Part shown: positions 5,295 through 6,244 of the stretch, one piece after another
Position numbering within the stretch: position 1 is the stretch's first letter
Layout of the letters: each line of letters opens with the position of its first letter
Source of the DNA: Erysipelotrichaceae bacterium
GTDB lineage: Bacteria > Bacillota_I > Bacilli_A > Erysipelotrichales > Coprobacillaceae
Assembly: GCA_021202205.1 (NCBI GenBank)
Contig: JAJQDJ010000260.1
Span: forward strand, 1 to 6,244
Direction of reading: 5' to 3'
DNA: 6,244 nucleotides
Position numbers and translations under genes: made by a program
The notes under the pieces: generated by a model
What the model was told of the DNA's origin: nothing
The model's input: the letters and a program-made list of their open reading frames with translations, nothing else
Databases searched by the model: none

Positions 5295-6224
5295 ATGCAA
5301 CTAACAAAATTTATACATTGCTTTAATATGCATAATAATTCTTATGTGATTATAGATAAAAAAATTGTTATTATTGATGCAGTTGATAGTTGTGATGCTC
5401 ATGACTGGCTTATACAAATTGACAAACTATTATCAAATCGTCAACCTGATTATTTTATTATGACACATTATTATCAAACTATTGCTATAGTTTCACTATG
5501 TCATAAATATCCAAATATGAAATTAATCAGTATTTGTGATGCCTTACTTGTTTCTAAAAATATATATACGATATATGATCATGATATGCTTGATTTAGGT
5601 CAGCATACTTTATTACTAAAAGTCTTTAAAGATATGATTCTTATTTATAATATAGAAAATAAAATATTATTTAGTTCACTTGTTTTTTCTTTGGAAGATA
5701 AACAACAATCATGGAATGAAGGGGCAAGATATTATTATGCTAAAAATGTGAATCATTATGGTCTTTCATTACTAAATTTTATTAAATCATTAAATTATAC
5801 AATGATTTGTCCATATATTGGACAAATCATGACCTATGATTTAGGGCAATATATTCGGTATTATGAATTATGGATAAAGTGCATTCCTGAAGAAGATGGT
5901 GTTTTTATACTAACTGATAGTCATAATAATAATCATGAAGCTTGTCGATATTTGTATAAGGAATTACTTGATCATGGTGATAATGCTATTCTTTATGATA
6001 TACAAAATAAAGATATGATATATGTTTTTTCAGAGATGTTAAAATATGATCGTATAATTATAGGTAGTTATATTTCAGCAATCAAACCGATTTTACAGCA
6101 TCTGCAAAACCGTGTTGTGGGTGGTATTTTTGATGATATCATTCAAGCAGATGAATTAAAAAAGAGTATAGCTGGTTTAAATAATATTTTATTAAAACCT
6201 CATTTGCACCGTGTGCGTCATTAA
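5295..6224 (+). CDS. Degenerate flavodiiron-protein (FprA)-like protein
   Basis: The 309-residue protein follows the layout of A-type flavoproteins (flavodiiron proteins), a metallo-beta-lactamase-like domain then a flavodoxin domain, but key residues are gone. NSYVIIDKKIVIIDAVD (15-31) and PDYFIMTH (51-58) match the family. The H-x-E-x-D-H iron site reads H58-Y-Y60-Q-T62-I63. ILFSS (124-128) is followed by Leu129 where Asp is expected, and MICPYIG (170-176) has Ile175 where the family has His. The FMN loop (S-M-Y-G-N-T) reads SHNNNH (209-214), and the flavodoxin part ends early; full proteins are about 400 residues. Canonical O2 or NO reduction is therefore unlikely. The frame is uninterrupted and AAGGTGA (5284-5290) supports the start, so I call it an intact divergent paralogue of unknown role. 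Ile ATA codons seem commoner than in rnf. Confidence 0.8.
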   Translation: MQLTKFIHCFNMHNNSYVIIDKKIVIIDAVDSCDAHDWLIQIDKLLSNRQPDYFIMTHYYQTIAIVSLCHKYPNMKLISICDALLVSKNIYTIYDHDMLDLGQHTLLLKVFKDMILIYNIENKILFSSLVFSLEDKQQSWNEGARYYYAKNVNHYGLSLLNFIKSLNYTMICPYIGQIMTYDLGQYIRYYELWIKCIPEEDGVFILTDSHNNNHEACRYLYKELLDHGDNAILYDIQNKDMIYVFSEMLKYDRIIIGSYISAIKPILQHLQNRVVGGIFDDIIQADELKKSIAGLNNILLKPHLHRVRH

Positions 6225-6244
6225 AATAAAAAAACATTGATTTT
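6225..6244. other. Window end, no feature
   Basis: Twenty AT-rich bases follow the last stop codon. No complete hairpin with a T-run is visible before the window ends. Confidence 0.6.

Noticed and set aside
4793..5300. Overlapping minus-strand open frames across the small ORF, rnfB and the terminator
   Set aside because: They run through the terminator hairpin and rnfB Fe-S codons, and their composition is that of reverse-read AT-rich coding DNA.
6205..6244. GCAC-CGT-GTGC hairpin near the end of the last gene as a terminator
   Set aside because: The stem is four base pairs and is followed by an A-rich run, not a T-run; it also lies within the coding end.
1..6244. CRISPR arrays, insertion sequences, tRNA or rRNA genes, riboswitches
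   Set aside because: No spaced direct repeats, terminal inverted repeats with transposase, tRNA-like cloverleaf or conserved rRNA segments were seen; the 5' leader is too short for a riboswitch.

Overview
The window is AT-rich (by eye about two thirds A+T) with strong AGGAGG ribosome-binding sites and tightly packed plus-strand genes, as in a low-GC Gram-positive anaerobe. The style (many TTA, ATT and GAT codons; an rnf cluster in the clostridial order C-D-G-E-A-B) fits Firmicutes/Bacillota. An Erysipelotrichia-like gut anaerobe is my guess from general impression, not from a marker gene.

Layout: 1-160 is a noncoding leader with a plausible extended -10 promoter (101-129), a weak Rex-like half-palindrome just upstream (74-91), and on the minus strand a start-like signal that stops after four codons. 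Positions 161-5211 hold one operon, rnfC-rnfD-rnfG-rnfE-rnfA-(small Cys-rich membrane ORF)-rnfB, closed by a perfect 10-bp-stem intrinsic terminator (5211-5238). After an 83-base gap, 5295-6224 encodes a flavodiiron-protein-like polypeptide that has lost most recognisable di-iron ligands and half of its flavodoxin domain. The last 20 bases show nothing callable.

How the genes work together: Rnf is a membrane ferredoxin:NAD+ oxidoreductase that couples electron flow to Na+ or H+ export. RnfC is the NADH/FMN/Fe-S subunit, RnfD and RnfG carry covalent FMN, RnfA and RnfE form the membrane core that holds a [2Fe-2S] cluster, and RnfB normally receives electrons from ferredoxin.

This copy differs from the textbook complex in three ways. 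RnfD carries an extra membrane helix, a Glu/Ala-rich linker and a second RnfG-like FMN-binding domain at its C-terminus. RnfB is a 103-residue minimal form with one [4Fe-4S] motif and none of the usual ferredoxin-type clusters. A 56-residue single-helix protein with four cysteines is embedded between rnfA and rnfB by TAATG overlaps. Together they suggest a rearranged electron-entry side of Rnf, or a cluster-specific maturation factor comparable in layout to NqrM of the related Na+-NQR. These functional readings are inference; the sequence features are directly visible.
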